DNA of 64,000 nt from Chrysemys picta bellii (taxonomy: Eukaryota; Chordata; Testudines; Emydidae): positions 69,763,468 through 69,827,467 of the forward strand of contig NC_088796.1 in NCBI RefSeq assembly GCF_011386835.1, written 5' to 3'. Position 1 is the first letter of the stretch; the number at the start of each line of letters is the position of its first letter. Under the pieces are notes generated by a model. The model searched no databases. It saw only the letters and a program-made list of their open reading frames with translations, and was not told the DNA's origin. Positions 10,430 to 20,232 of the stretch are shown here, piece by piece. Position numbers and translations under genes: made by a program.

Positions 10430-10774
10430 TCAGCAAACGTAGTCATGAAGAGTAACAACTTCTCCTGGCTTCAGTTTACGGATACACTGAAGCTGTGGGG
10501 GTTGTAACGGCCAAAATGTCCATTGACTCTCTAACCCCATCCAAATGTCAGATGTAATCCTAGGAGCACTGACTAAAAATCGATTGGGCATACCAGGAGG
10601 TCTAATTTCCCAGATGTTTCGGTGAATTACCCAATCCCACATGCATCCTCCCCATGGACCCGGCAGGATTCGGTATGTGGGAGCCCACACCCCCCCCCAA
10701 CCGGTCCATATGCTTGGAAGGAGCACTGAGAATGTCTGCACTTCCACCCAGAAAGTCTCCAAGTATGTCTCCAT
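10430..10774 (-). pseudogene. ERV-1 env-like surface region fragment
   Basis: A 114-residue frame rich in Trp, Pro and Gly, ending at a TGA near 10430. The same frame reopens downstream and carries candidate N-glycosylation sites before joining the membrane-anchor part at 9881-10204. Position after the integrase remnant and before the 3' LTR supports an envelope role. No close family is recognised. Confidence 0.4.
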
Positions 10775-10776
10775 GG

Positions 10777-10968
10777 CTACAGATCAGATGGTACTCCTGA
10801 TGTGTCTGTAAGGGCAGTGGGCCAAGCCTGATGCTCTAGATCATTCCGAATGGCCATTAGCTGGTCATTCAGGAAATCCTGAATTTCTGAACATGCTAGA
10901 TCCCACTGCAATGCCTTCCCAGCCTCAGTGATATTCAATACTATTTCTGTCAGCAACTTCTGGGTCAT
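10777..10968 (-). pseudogene. ERV-1 env-like helical fragment
   Basis: This 63-residue frame begins at an internal Met, and open sequence extends upstream to about 11040. It is helical and heptad-like (MTQKLLTEIVLNITEAGKAL) with one Cys and an N-glycosylation motif. It is in a different frame from the next env fragment, so a frameshift or a splice separates them. It may belong to an envelope ectodomain. Confidence 0.35.
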
Positions 10969-11339
10969 AGAACTAAGGGCGGAGATAACATGTAACTCAC
11001 CAATTCTAGCCTGTACCTGGGTTAGCTGTGCCCCAATTTCTTATTATGTTCTTGGTTTTTAAAAATATTCTAAACTGCTGCTGCATTATTGGCCCCATCC
11101 CAAAGGGATCCGGTCAAGTCTCTCTTCTTTCTAGAGGAAATAACCCAAGCCCTCTGTTGTGCTAATCTAATGGCAGCCCCCTGTGAGCAATTTGGGTATG
11201 TAGAGGTAATCTGGAAACTGGATAAGGGCAATACATGCTGAAGGACTTATCTAAAACACAGGGCGCAGCCTGTAGAATAAACCCCAAAATCCAATCAATA
11301 CTACGTTCCTAAGCATGGGTCCCACAAGTTTCTTCCTGC

Positions 11340-12316
11340 CAGTGTATAATTCTTTGTTTCTTCACCAGGGTCAGTTCTTAATGTTTCTTGTAGTCAGGAA
11401 TCCCTGGACTTTGGTGGTTCCAATGAAGCAAGTGTTCCTTCTTCTCTTTTTCTGAAACAGTGTGATTTAGCATCATACAGGGGAGAGGTTACTAGCACAT
11501 CACCCTGTAATGGTTTTGCTTCTTCTAGAAAAATCCAGAGGCACAGTAGGTCTGTCAGTGGACAAGGGAGAGGTTACTAGCACTTCACCTTGTCTTTTTT
11601 CCTTTTTCCTGCTGTCCAGAAGGCACAGCAGAGCTAGAAGGAGAAATAGGCTTATCAGTCGGAGAGTCCTCCCGAGGTGGAGGGGTCTTTTTACAGTGAG
11701 AAGCATGGGTCCAGGCAGGTAGTCCTTGGCACTTCACAGCGGTGTTGGTGGTTAACAGCACTTGGAAAGGGCCTTTCCAGTGGGGAGCCAAAGCAGTCTT
11801 TCGTTGATGAACTTTACATAGACTCAGTCTCTTTGTTTCAATCAATGGCAGGGCTGCTAGGGTCTTTGGGTAGCTCTTCTTTTATCTGTGAGAAAAGAAA
11901 CCTAACACATTTCATTAATGCCTGGCAGTGTTTTGCAGATCTCATAGTTGCTTGGGCACATTCAGCCCCCCCTTTTCTTGGCTATCAGCCAAGTCTTAGC
12001 TGTGGGCAGTGTCCTTGGATGGGCCAGCATCTTATCTTTGGACTGAGCTTGCTGGCTATTTTTTTTTCCAGTTAACTCGTTCTGTTCTTTTTCCTGCTTC
12101 CCTTCTTGGCTTCTTTTAACCTACAAAGGAAACTTTTACTTTTTACTCATACACCTTCTCCCAAAAATGAACACATACACAATTGCCATTATACAGTACA
12201 TTAGTCTTATTACTCAATGTATGCCATGTACACCCTTCTAGTAAAATAACTTTATTACAGAGCTTTGGAGCAACAAACCAGGACAAGCACACCCACCTTT
12301 GAGGAGTCCACTCGGT
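11340..12316 (-). repeat. Block shared with ERV-2 (31017-31830)
   Basis: Read on the minus strand, from GGACTCCTCAAAGGTGGGTG near 12316 to CTGGTGAAGAAACAAAGAAT near 11350, the order and wording match ERV-2 with small indels. Beyond both ends the two proviruses have no obvious similarity. The block includes the integrase C-terminal remnant. Confidence 0.8.
11585..11845 (-). pseudogene. ERV-1 integrase C-terminal (GPY/F-like) remnant
   Basis: An 86-residue frame contains [20 protein letters not shown] followed by a Leu-Pro-Ala-Trp-X-His-Ala-Ser-His pattern. This is the typical end of a gammaretrovirus-like integrase (the WKGP...VLLTT...W.HASH pattern), which binds DNA. The zinc-binding and catalytic domains are absent upstream. 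A Pro/Ser-rich tail follows, as at many pol-env junctions. It is therefore a pol relic. Confidence 0.7.
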
Positions 12317-13621
12317 ACAACCTCTGGTGTCCAATAGCTTTCCTCCCTCCCCAGCCCTCTGGCTAGAAATCTGAGGTAGCCAGAAGGATCCCATGGGCAA
12401 TATGGGGAGTGGGTTAACCTTCCATGTCCTTGCTTCCAAAGACTGTTGGTATGCAAATTTTAACAACAATTTTGGCCATAGAACATAAAAATAATTTCTA
12501 TTGTGCCAGCGAATGCATGGTACGTTGAATGCTATTCAGCTGGCATCCGTTTTCTCTGATGATCTGAAAGACAAAAGAACAGAGGTCTACCCCTTCTGGG
12601 CAGTCAGTCATTGCTTAAAATATTTTTTTTATATACACATACTCTTGTTGATTTTAGGCAAAACAGAGGAATTACCCCATATTTCCTTTATTTGTTTTAT
12701 AGGCAGCCCAGGTTTCAGTGGCTTCTACCTTATTAGTTAGAAAATTGCATTAATACAGATGCTTTCTGGCTTGCTTCCAGATTCAAAGCTATCCACAGCT
12801 TAAAAATTCTTACGTAAAAAGGGACACAATTAACTTTCCCAGACTTTTGATTGCCTTTTACTTCTAACTCCTGCTTTCAAACACCCAGTGATTTGGAAGA
12901 GACAACACAACCTATATTGGTAGGTTTGCATTTCTTTTACCTCTGCTACAATATACACTGCACATGTTCTGGGGAAAATGCACATCCTATTCACAATTCA
13001 ATTTTTACAACACTAGCCACATCAATTTCTACACAAGGTGTAACTATTTCTTTTTAAACACCGGGTAAAGACCATTTACTTAACATATAATTTAAAGGGC
13101 TATCCTCAGAGGGTTTTACCAGAGACCCACCCATCTGCCTGCTGACACTCTAACAGAGAATTACACAGAGAACAGAGGGAATTATGGCCTAATTACCAGA
13201 GACCCACCCACCTGCCTGCTGACACTCTAACAGAGAATTACACAGAGAACAGAGGGAATTATGGCCTAATAGGATCCTATTACAGGAATTTCTACTAATA
13301 CTGACCGCTACAGGGGACGGGACAGAAGGATCCCAATTCGACCTCAGAGCTTCATCGCACGCGATGGCTTCCACTCTGAGGAATTACGAATGAGAGGCTC
13401 AGTTCCGTCCACACACCTAACGCCCAAATGTATAAGACAGAAATTCATTAACCGGTTAACCAGACCAGAACCAGATAGTGTCTCCTTATCCTATTAGGAC
13501 TCACCTTATCGGAGCACGAACCCCAGGGGCTGCGGTGAAGCAGAGAAAAGGGGCGAAACACCCCGTTGGCGCCGTTCCCAATTCGCCGCAGCCGTCCGGA
13601 GTCCAATGTCCGAGCTAGGAT
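12317..13621 (-). other. ERV-1 leader region without gag
   Basis: Between the primer site and the shared block I see only short frames and no zinc knuckle, protease or RT motif. A GGTGAGTCC splice-donor-like sequence (minus strand, near 13500) follows a GC-rich leader. A 77-bp tandem duplication lies at 13117-13270. Confidence 0.6.
13117..13270. repeat. 77-bp tandem duplication in ERV-1 leader
   Basis: Two units start at 13117 and 13194 (TACCAGAGACCCACCC...). I see one substitution between them (CCCATCTGCC versus CCCACCTGCC). Confidence 0.9.
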
Positions 13622-13640
13622 AGTCCCGGCGGAGTCGCCA
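13622..13640 (-). other. ERV-1 primer-binding-site candidate
   Basis: On the minus strand TGGCGACTCCGCCGGGACT starts five bases after the 5' LTR. The TGG start and the spacing are as expected for a tRNA-primed site. I could not match it confidently to a specific tRNA. Confidence 0.65.
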
Positions 13641-13645
13641 GAAAC

Positions 13646-14030
13646 TGTTACCGAAATATCGGGTCCACCTAGCTGAGAGCCAATAACAGCCAGACAGGGA
13701 TAAGGAAGAGTTGCTTTATTCTGCAGAAGAAAGGAGAGCTTTGCACCTTAGTACAAAAACTCTGTCTTACACACATTTTACAGATCCTTTATACACATTC
13801 AGACAAAGGTCCTTGCAGTGTTAACACTTGATTGGTGGTTGTCAGACCCGTGCTTTTGCTATCTGGTCAGTGAAAACCGGCTTGGGACCAGCTCCAACTA
13901 CCGTAAGGCCTTGAAGGGAAGACAGTTGAAAAGTTCAGGCTACTGTGTACTTGAAGTGTCTGCTTCCCCCTTATGGCCCGGTTGACATAAAGGCTGCTCT
14001 GTTAAGGGGGGGTCACTAGTAACTTTCACA
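13646..14030 (-). repeat. ERV-1 5' LTR
   Basis: This is the second copy of the 385-bp LTR, with TATA (minus strand, about 13797-13803) and AATAAAGC (13713-13720). It drives transcription leftward into the provirus. Confidence 0.92.
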
Positions 14031-14110
14031 CTTTCTTTGAAGACTGTGGGAATTCTGCAAGTGTAAATGAAGGCAGCAAAAGTTTTAGCTAGTTACTCAG
14101 CTACTGCTAT
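14031..14110 (+). repeat. 80-bp direct repeat flanking ERV-1 (right copy)
   Basis: Identical to 8794-8873 and directly adjoining the right LTR. It continues into CACTGCTAGTTGTTGTACAT, as does the diverged copy at 14959-15061. Confidence 0.85.
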
Positions 14111-14136
14111 CACTGCTAGTTGTTGTACATTTGTAC

Positions 14137-14230
14137 GGTTAAGATTGGCTCAGGTTAGTAGTGACCAAAAATCATTACCAACCGATGACTGCTTAGTGGC
14201 TTTAATCAAATGAATTCTATTCCTATTGGA
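14137..14230 (+). repeat. SINE-like repeat, right part
   Basis: It starts with a 26-base repeat of 8763-8788 and continues with TGACCAAAAATCATTACC, a string also found in related form at 22448 and similar to the repeat at 46200. Confidence 0.5.
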
Positions 14231-15140
14231 TAGTGCTCACATCCAAATCCACTATCACACTCTGTATTCTCACCGAGGTGAGAAGTGGTTCCACGATTGA
14301 GGCATAGTATCAGTGCAGTGTACAAAACCTTGCACTTCTACTGCCGCCACCTGTGCAGTAATTGTTCTGTGAATAAAGAAAAGAGAAAATGCAACACAGG
14401 ACCAAATCCTGAAGCATTTACTTATGTGAAAATCTCATTGAAGCCAGTGGCAGTTTTCCCTCTGGAAAACAATAAGTAACAAACTGAGTAAGGACTTCAG
14501 GTTTGGTCAAGTCTTTCTTTCTCTGTATATGAAATATATGTAAGTATTTTCACACCTACTAATGTAGACCACCAGGGGGAGACTGCTGAGTGGCCTCAGT
14601 ATTACCCCAATTGGCCAGGTGAGTATACATGCAGATGTATCGCCCAGTTTTCAGGAACCAAGATGCATTACGTTAATGCCTACTTTCTGCGTATGTACTT
14701 TCACACCTCCACTGTGACTAAACCTGAAAATGCAGTTCTCCATTGGAAGTGTTAGCGTGTGAACTGTGAATCAGCAAATGTTACACATGTGCCTGCTGAA
14801 GGAGTAAAACACTAATTGGGGCCTCTAGGTGCTACCAGAATATAAATAATTACTAACTCAGCATGTTGACACAAGGGTAACTTCAATGTAAAGAATAAAG
14901 CTGCAAATCTCCCACAGTGTCCTAAATTAGGGTCAAGTTCTGATTCCAGTTACACACAAGTAACTTTCATTGAAGACAGTGGGTATTCTGCAAGTGTAAA
15001 TGAAGGCAGAAAAAGTTTTAGCTAGTTACTGCTATCACTGCTAGTTAGTTGTACATTTGTAGTGTGAGCCTGATCTTAGGCAGATTGTATGACAACATGG
15101 ACATCTTTCAGTGGCATGGAAAATAAGCCACCTTTTTATT
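14231..15140. other. Host sequence with a diverged copy of the ERV-1 flank
   Basis: Positions 14959-15061 repeat the 80-bp ERV-1 flank and its continuation with several changes and lack an 8-base piece. Otherwise there are only short frames and no named repeat. Confidence 0.6.
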
Positions 15141-15141
15141 G

Positions 15142-15357
15142 TCATCTGTCTGTGCCCAGTGCATTGGCTCCCAGAGTGTGACCTGGATTGCCATGAATAC
15201 TGTGGGTTTTACTCTTTTGAACTGAATGAAAAATGTTCATGTTTAGTTTATATCTTTTGTCAAAACCTTTTCGCAGCCTAATTATACAGAATAAAATACA
15301 TAAAATTGCAAAAACTCCCAAATAGAAGTAAATCTGCCTGTCAGCCCACTGCAGCAT
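15142..15357 (-). CDS. Possible small membrane protein or first exon
   Basis: A 71-residue frame starts MLQWADRQIYFYLGVF and has one clear hydrophobic segment (about residues 9-27), then a basic patch (RLRKGFDKRYK). It lies in apparently non-repetitive DNA. The shape is that of a single-pass small membrane protein or a signal-anchor exon, but I recognise no family, and one frame of this length can arise by chance. No promoter or splice site clearly supports it. Confidence 0.2.
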   Translation of the reverse strand: MLQWADRQIYFYLGVFAILCILFCIIRLRKGFDKRYKLNMNIFHSVQKSKTHSIHGNPGHTLGANALGTDR

Positions 15358-16000
15358 AAGCCACCTGCAGTCTCATATGTGCTGGGGTACCCATTGCCAG
15401 TACAGCCCCCAAAGTATGCAGGGCTAAGTTGGCTAAGTTCATTCACTGTCTTACCCAGGCAGTTTCCACTGCAGAATCCTATTGAGAAGATGACCGAGTT
15501 TAAATTTTGCTCTCACAGCAGAATCCTTGGACTGAATGTCACTTCTGACATACTGCCTGTGATGGCAGATCACACTCACAGAGTTGAATCTGGTTTACAA
15601 TTCCATTTTGGCTTCAGTAGCAATATTAACCAGCCACGAAAGCATGACTCTCAGTTCAATGACAGCTTTTTAAACAATGTAGTTTGGTGTACATTATTCC
15701 TTAACAAAATTATACTGCAGTGCAGGGTCTGGTCACTTATCTCACTCTGACATAGAGGCATTAGGGCTATAGTTATAATGTAGACAGTTGTTTATTATAT
15801 ACTGGTGTTAGTACAGGAAAATCAATGTATTCTTTATACTACAGCTCTATCACACTGTATTTCAAGCACTATATAATTGTTCAGGTTTGCCCATGCAGTT
15901 TCAGGGCCAGTCGTCTAGTTCTTCAGCACCTTGTCTTCAAAAGAATGAAAAATGCTAAATGGAACAAACATTGAAGTCTGAGTATGAGTGGAGTGGAAAT
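15358..16000. other. Host sequence, no supported gene
   Basis: A plus-strand frame of 123 residues (15379-15750) has no domain and looks like chance. No repeat is recognised. Confidence 0.35.
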
Positions 16001-16007
16001 CAAGGCC

Positions 16008-16292
16008 TGATATACATTAGAAATTTACATCTGGATAGCTACATCTCTCGGGTATGAAAAATCCACACCTCTAAAAGACGTAGCTATACCGACTTAATTC
16101 CTGTTGTAAATAGCGCTAGCTCGGTGGAAGAATTCTTCTGTCAATCTAGCTACTGCCTCTCGGGGCGGTGGATTACCTACCCTGATGGGAAAACGCCTCC
16201 CATCAGCATAGGTAGCGTCTACACTGAAGCGATACAGCAACGCAACTGCAGCTATGCCACTGTAGCATTTTAAGTGTAGACATACCCTGAGT
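16008..16292. mobile_element. MITE with GTGTAGAC-type end
   Basis: The right end reads TTAAGTGTAGACATACCCTG, and the left end, CCTGATATACATTAGAAATT, is a weak inverse of it. The interior has paired motifs (GCTAGCTCGGTGGAAGAATT, CTACCCTGATGGGA and GGTAGCGTCTACACT). The same style of element occurs at 48490-48765. Confidence 0.55.
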
Positions 16293-17515
16293 AAAGACCT
16301 CCGAATTTGGCTCTATATAGATAAAGCTTTTTAGAAATGGAACCTTAAGCCTTCCCAGTTTTCCTTTTTCTCCTCAGGGCTCAGTCAGGATGAGCACCCT
16401 CAACTGTCTTCAGTGCGAACTGAAAGGTGCTCATCACCTTTCATGAGGCTTGTTGGACTGAGACCTTAGTTTTAAACAGCAAAAGCAGCCCCTGAGGAAA
16501 TAGGTGTGAAAATGATATTAACATCTTTTATAATGAATATTAAAAATAAGCAAGGGTGATGAAAGTACATATATGAGGAGTATGGGATAGTCCATAGAGT
16601 TATACAGAGCCGCAACTAACATGAAATTGGTTTTGTCTTTAATATAGAAATATTTTTTGATCTTCACTCTTTGTCGTTGGTGAGGGGGAAGATTTTGATA
16701 TCTTGGTTAAAGTCATTCTGTCTCACCCTCCTTAACATAGCTGGTACAGGAAATTGTATCTTGTCTTTGCTCCACCAGCAGAACCATCCATAGACCCAAC
16801 CTACAGGATCTCAGTGTTCTAGATGGGATTTAACACCTATTTCAGGAACCAGGTTCAAATTTATGTTAGAAATTGTGAGAAAAGAACCATATACTCTGGC
16901 TTGACATAGAGAATGCTAGGAATTAAAATAAACTTTGCTTCCTTTTTTAGGAATGATTCACTCATATAGGGTGAAATTTATCCATGGGAGGAGGGCCCAC
17001 ACAAAGACCCCTGATTCTTGGAATCCCCATGGCATTCCTGCATGGGGGTGGCCAGGGGAAGAACCAGATTTGGATCCAGGGACCCATATGTAAAAGGTAT
17101 GAAGGAGCAGTGGCCACTACTCACCCCCTAGTCTGGAGTAATGGCAGCTGCAGAATACTGTAGCCCCAGGTTTGGGAGTGGATTTCATCTTCCTTAACCC
17201 CCATGAGGGACAGCCAAATGCAGCCTGGTCACTTTGCCCTCTGTAAATGAAATAAGTGGAAGTCCACTCAGAGTCAAAACAATCCCCTTTATACATGATC
17301 TACTTAATAGGGTTGGGGAAGTCAGCCATGCTTGCAAAATTGTCTCTGCCCATGAGAAGAGGCATAGTGGCTGTGAAACCAGAACATATTTGCCATTGCA
17401 CTGCCTGTATCTTTGTTAATGAGAGTTGTTTGTATGAATTAAGGCTAAATGTGCCTGAAATCAAACAAATATGTGTGCCCCAAACCTGCTTACTGGGGAT
17501 GAGGGAAGAGTTCTT
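16293..17515. other. Host sequence, nothing identified
   Basis: Short frames only. Two overlapping plus-strand frames near 17234-17525 share no family features. Confidence 0.35.
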
Positions 17516-17700
17516 AGACTCATAGACTTTAAGGCCAGAAGGGACCATCATGTTTATCTAGTCTGACCTCCTGCACATGGCAGGCCACAGAACCTCATGC
17601 ACCTGCTCCTGTTACTAGACCCCTAACCTCTGGCTGAGTTACTGAACTTCTCAAATCATGATTATAGACTTTAAGTTAACAGAGAATTCACCATTTACAC
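17516..17700 (-). repeat. CR1 LINE 3'-end fragment (old)
   Basis: TCATAGACTTTAAGGCCAGA, GGGACCATCATG and TAGTCTGACCTCCTGCACA match the inverse of the conserved CR1 3' end in an old subfamily. It has no coding part. Confidence 0.75.
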
Positions 17701-19935
17701 TAGTTTAATGCACTAGTTTAGTTGCAAGTGACCCATGTCCCATGCTGCAGAGGAAAATGAAAAACTCATAGGTTCTCTGCTGTAAAATTTGGGTCTCCGT
17801 TGGAATGCTGCACCTGGATCAACTAGCCATTCAAACCTTCTTTAATCTGCTACTGGTAGCGTGCCTCACCTCTTACTGACATATAGAAGATTTATCTTCT
17901 GATATACAGTAAACCTTCAGAAAGAGCACATACCAAATCTTACTGATCCATGGTGTGCAGCAGCAGTGAATGAACAAAGAACACAGCACTGTTTTGCACA
18001 CAGGTACTGTTGCAAAGAGTTATACCTTAATTACTCAAGCAAAATAGACAATTGGACGTATAGTTCACAATCATATCCACAATTACATTTTTAACCAATA
18101 ACATTGACATATAAAAGTTATTGCCAAAGTGAGAGCAAAGACAAGTGGAAGGATCTGAGAGTGAGACCAACATTTTAAGCAAGTGACCCTATTGTCAAAA
18201 TAGGGTGATAATTCATTCCTAAACTTAATTGATAAATTTGCACATGCTAAATTGGGATCTTAACCATGTACATTTGTGTGCACAAATCCTTACACCTATT
18301 TTAAGAAGTGCAACTGCAGTTCCCCATTCAAGTGAAAATTATTCTAAGTTTTTGCAAGAGCGATGTTGCTCACCTGAAGCCCTAGTTGTGCACTAACTCG
18401 TTCATCAGAAATCTAGCCTTGGATGTCTAGTAAATACAGGGTCAGATTCTCTGCAGCACCCAGCTTCCAGAGGGCTTGGCAGGGAGGGATGGCTGTCAGA
18501 TAACGGCTCCCTGATTCTCAGTCCAGCACTGGACCCAGGAGCTGCTTAGGCCCTGGGGACAAAATGCCAGTTGATGTTTCCCAGAGCACATCTCACTCTG
18601 GCTACTCCCCCTCCCTGCCTCTTGCATTAGGGGTTACAGGGATGGAAGCATAAAAACTGGCTCTGCTAGTTCCGCACCTACTGCGGATGCTCCCATGACA
18701 GAGGTATTCCCACCCCTCTTGGGAGTAATGGCAGGTTTCCACTCCCCATCTGCTGTGTGAGTGGTGCAAAAAGAGTAGAGCAGGGTTATGGATTTGGGCC
18801 ATGAATATGAAAGGATTATTGCAAAAAAAAAAAAGAACTTTGTAATATAGTGGTGGCATGCAAAGCACTGATGCAGCCTCTTCTCTAGGAACACCTAGAG
18901 ACTATCAGGTCCCTGTGACTCTCCCCAGTGGACATATGCCCTCTTTTCCTAGCATGCCTTTCTGGAGCTGGCCCTTTTAATTTGTCAGAGACCAGCAGTG
19001 TTCGAATTAAAGTGGCTATTTTGCAACAAGCTGATGTTTGATGCATTTCTCTTGCTTGGAGGTGGTAAGTGGTCTCAACTCCTGTTATGATTTCCCCTAG
19101 TTTTCAGCATATTCTCACTCCACCTTGTACTATTTGTATCATCCTTTGTCTCTACCTTTTCTCTTTCCTATTGGGTGTTTAATGTACTGTTTTATGTTTT
19201 TACTTAGTAAGTAATAGTTTCTAGTGCTTGTTTTGCTACTTTTACTTCACTTCTGCTGTAGAAATGGAGAAAACTCCCCAGTCAGGCAGCTTGTATGAAT
19301 AACAGTACCTAATCTGGAAGTAGTTGTTGCTAGTTATAATTTCAGTTCAGTCCACCATTGGACTGCTTTCATTTGAAAATGAGTCTGGCAGTTTTTTGGC
19401 CTCATTTGAAATTGGAGGCACTATAGTAATGTAGGCCTGCTATGTTGGCCTTCCCAGTTTAGCTGCTCACACCATAAAACTGACAATATTTATACAGTTG
19501 TGTTTAGTGATAGAATGTGCATATAAATCTCTGAAGCCACAGTTGAGCGTACCAGTATAGCAATCAATATCATTACTGATTTCTCGGGAGTAGCTAGAGA
19601 TCCACTAACCTGTTCCCTTTTCACCGTGTGTGTGTTACAACAATCCAAATTCACTTTCATCCAAAGGATCAAAGCTCCAGCTCAACAAAGCATTTAACTG
19701 TAAGCATGTGAGTGGGACTACTCATGCGTTCAACAACTTGAATGCTTTGCTTAATCAGGGCCTTAAGCATCTTGTATTGTATTGAACATATCCATATACC
19801 TGTCCAGCTTCTCCTTATTATTGTGGATGAGAGAGCTGCAGTAGAAAGGAAGCAGGATGGCAGATATGAGATGATTGAGAGGTGTCCTGTTCTCACGAGC
19901 AGAATGTCTTCTTCATAAGCTGCCTCTTATTCAGT
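17701..19935. other. Host sequence, no supported gene
   Basis: No frame above about 90 residues and no domain. An A-tract lies at 18823-18834. I see no classifiable repeat. Confidence 0.35.
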
Positions 19936-19944
19936 ATCACACTG

Positions 19945-20232
19945 AGGGCAGGTCTTCACTATGGGGGGGGGTTGATTTAAGATACACAAATTCAGCTACG
20001 CGAATAGCATAGCTGAATTCGACCTATCGGAGCCGACTTACCCCGCTGTGAGGACGGCGGCAAAATCGACCTCCGCGGCTCCCCGTTGACGGCGCTTACT
20101 CCCACCTCCGCTGGTGGAGTAAGAGCGTCGATTCGGGGATCGATTGTCGCGTCCCGACGAGACGCAATAATTTGATCCCCGAGAGATCGATTTCTACCCG
20201 CCGATTCAGGCGGGTAGTGTAGACCTAGCCTG
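19945..20232. mobile_element. MITE with GGTCTACAC-type inverted ends
   Basis: The left end GGCAGGTCTTCACTA is the inverse of the right end TAGTGTAGACCTAGCC with few changes. The interior contains an inverted pair around CGATTCGGGGATCGAT and GATCCCCGAGAGATCGAT. It is GC-richer than its flanks and non-coding. Confidence 0.65.

Larger units (their letters stand above)
8874..14030 (-). mobile_element. ERV-1: young non-autonomous endogenous retrovirus
   Basis: This provirus reads on the minus strand, with 385-bp LTRs at 13646-14030 (5') and 8874-9258 (3') that differ at one position. It has a primer-site-like sequence, a polypurine tract, an integrase C-terminal remnant and an env-like region, but no recognisable gag, protease or reverse transcriptase. 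The internal region is only about 4.4 kb. Near-identical LTRs mean a recent insertion, so the missing enzymes must have come from a helper. It is flanked by an 80-bp repeat instead of the usual 4-6 bp duplication. Its 11340-12316 block is shared with ERV-2. Confidence 0.88.

Noticed and set aside
13117..13270. Direct repeats as a possible CRISPR array
   Set aside because: There are only two adjoining 77-bp units without spacers, in a vertebrate provirus.
13622..13640. Assigning a tRNA to the ERV-1 primer site
   Set aside because: The 3' ends of the tRNAs I know did not match well enough to name one.
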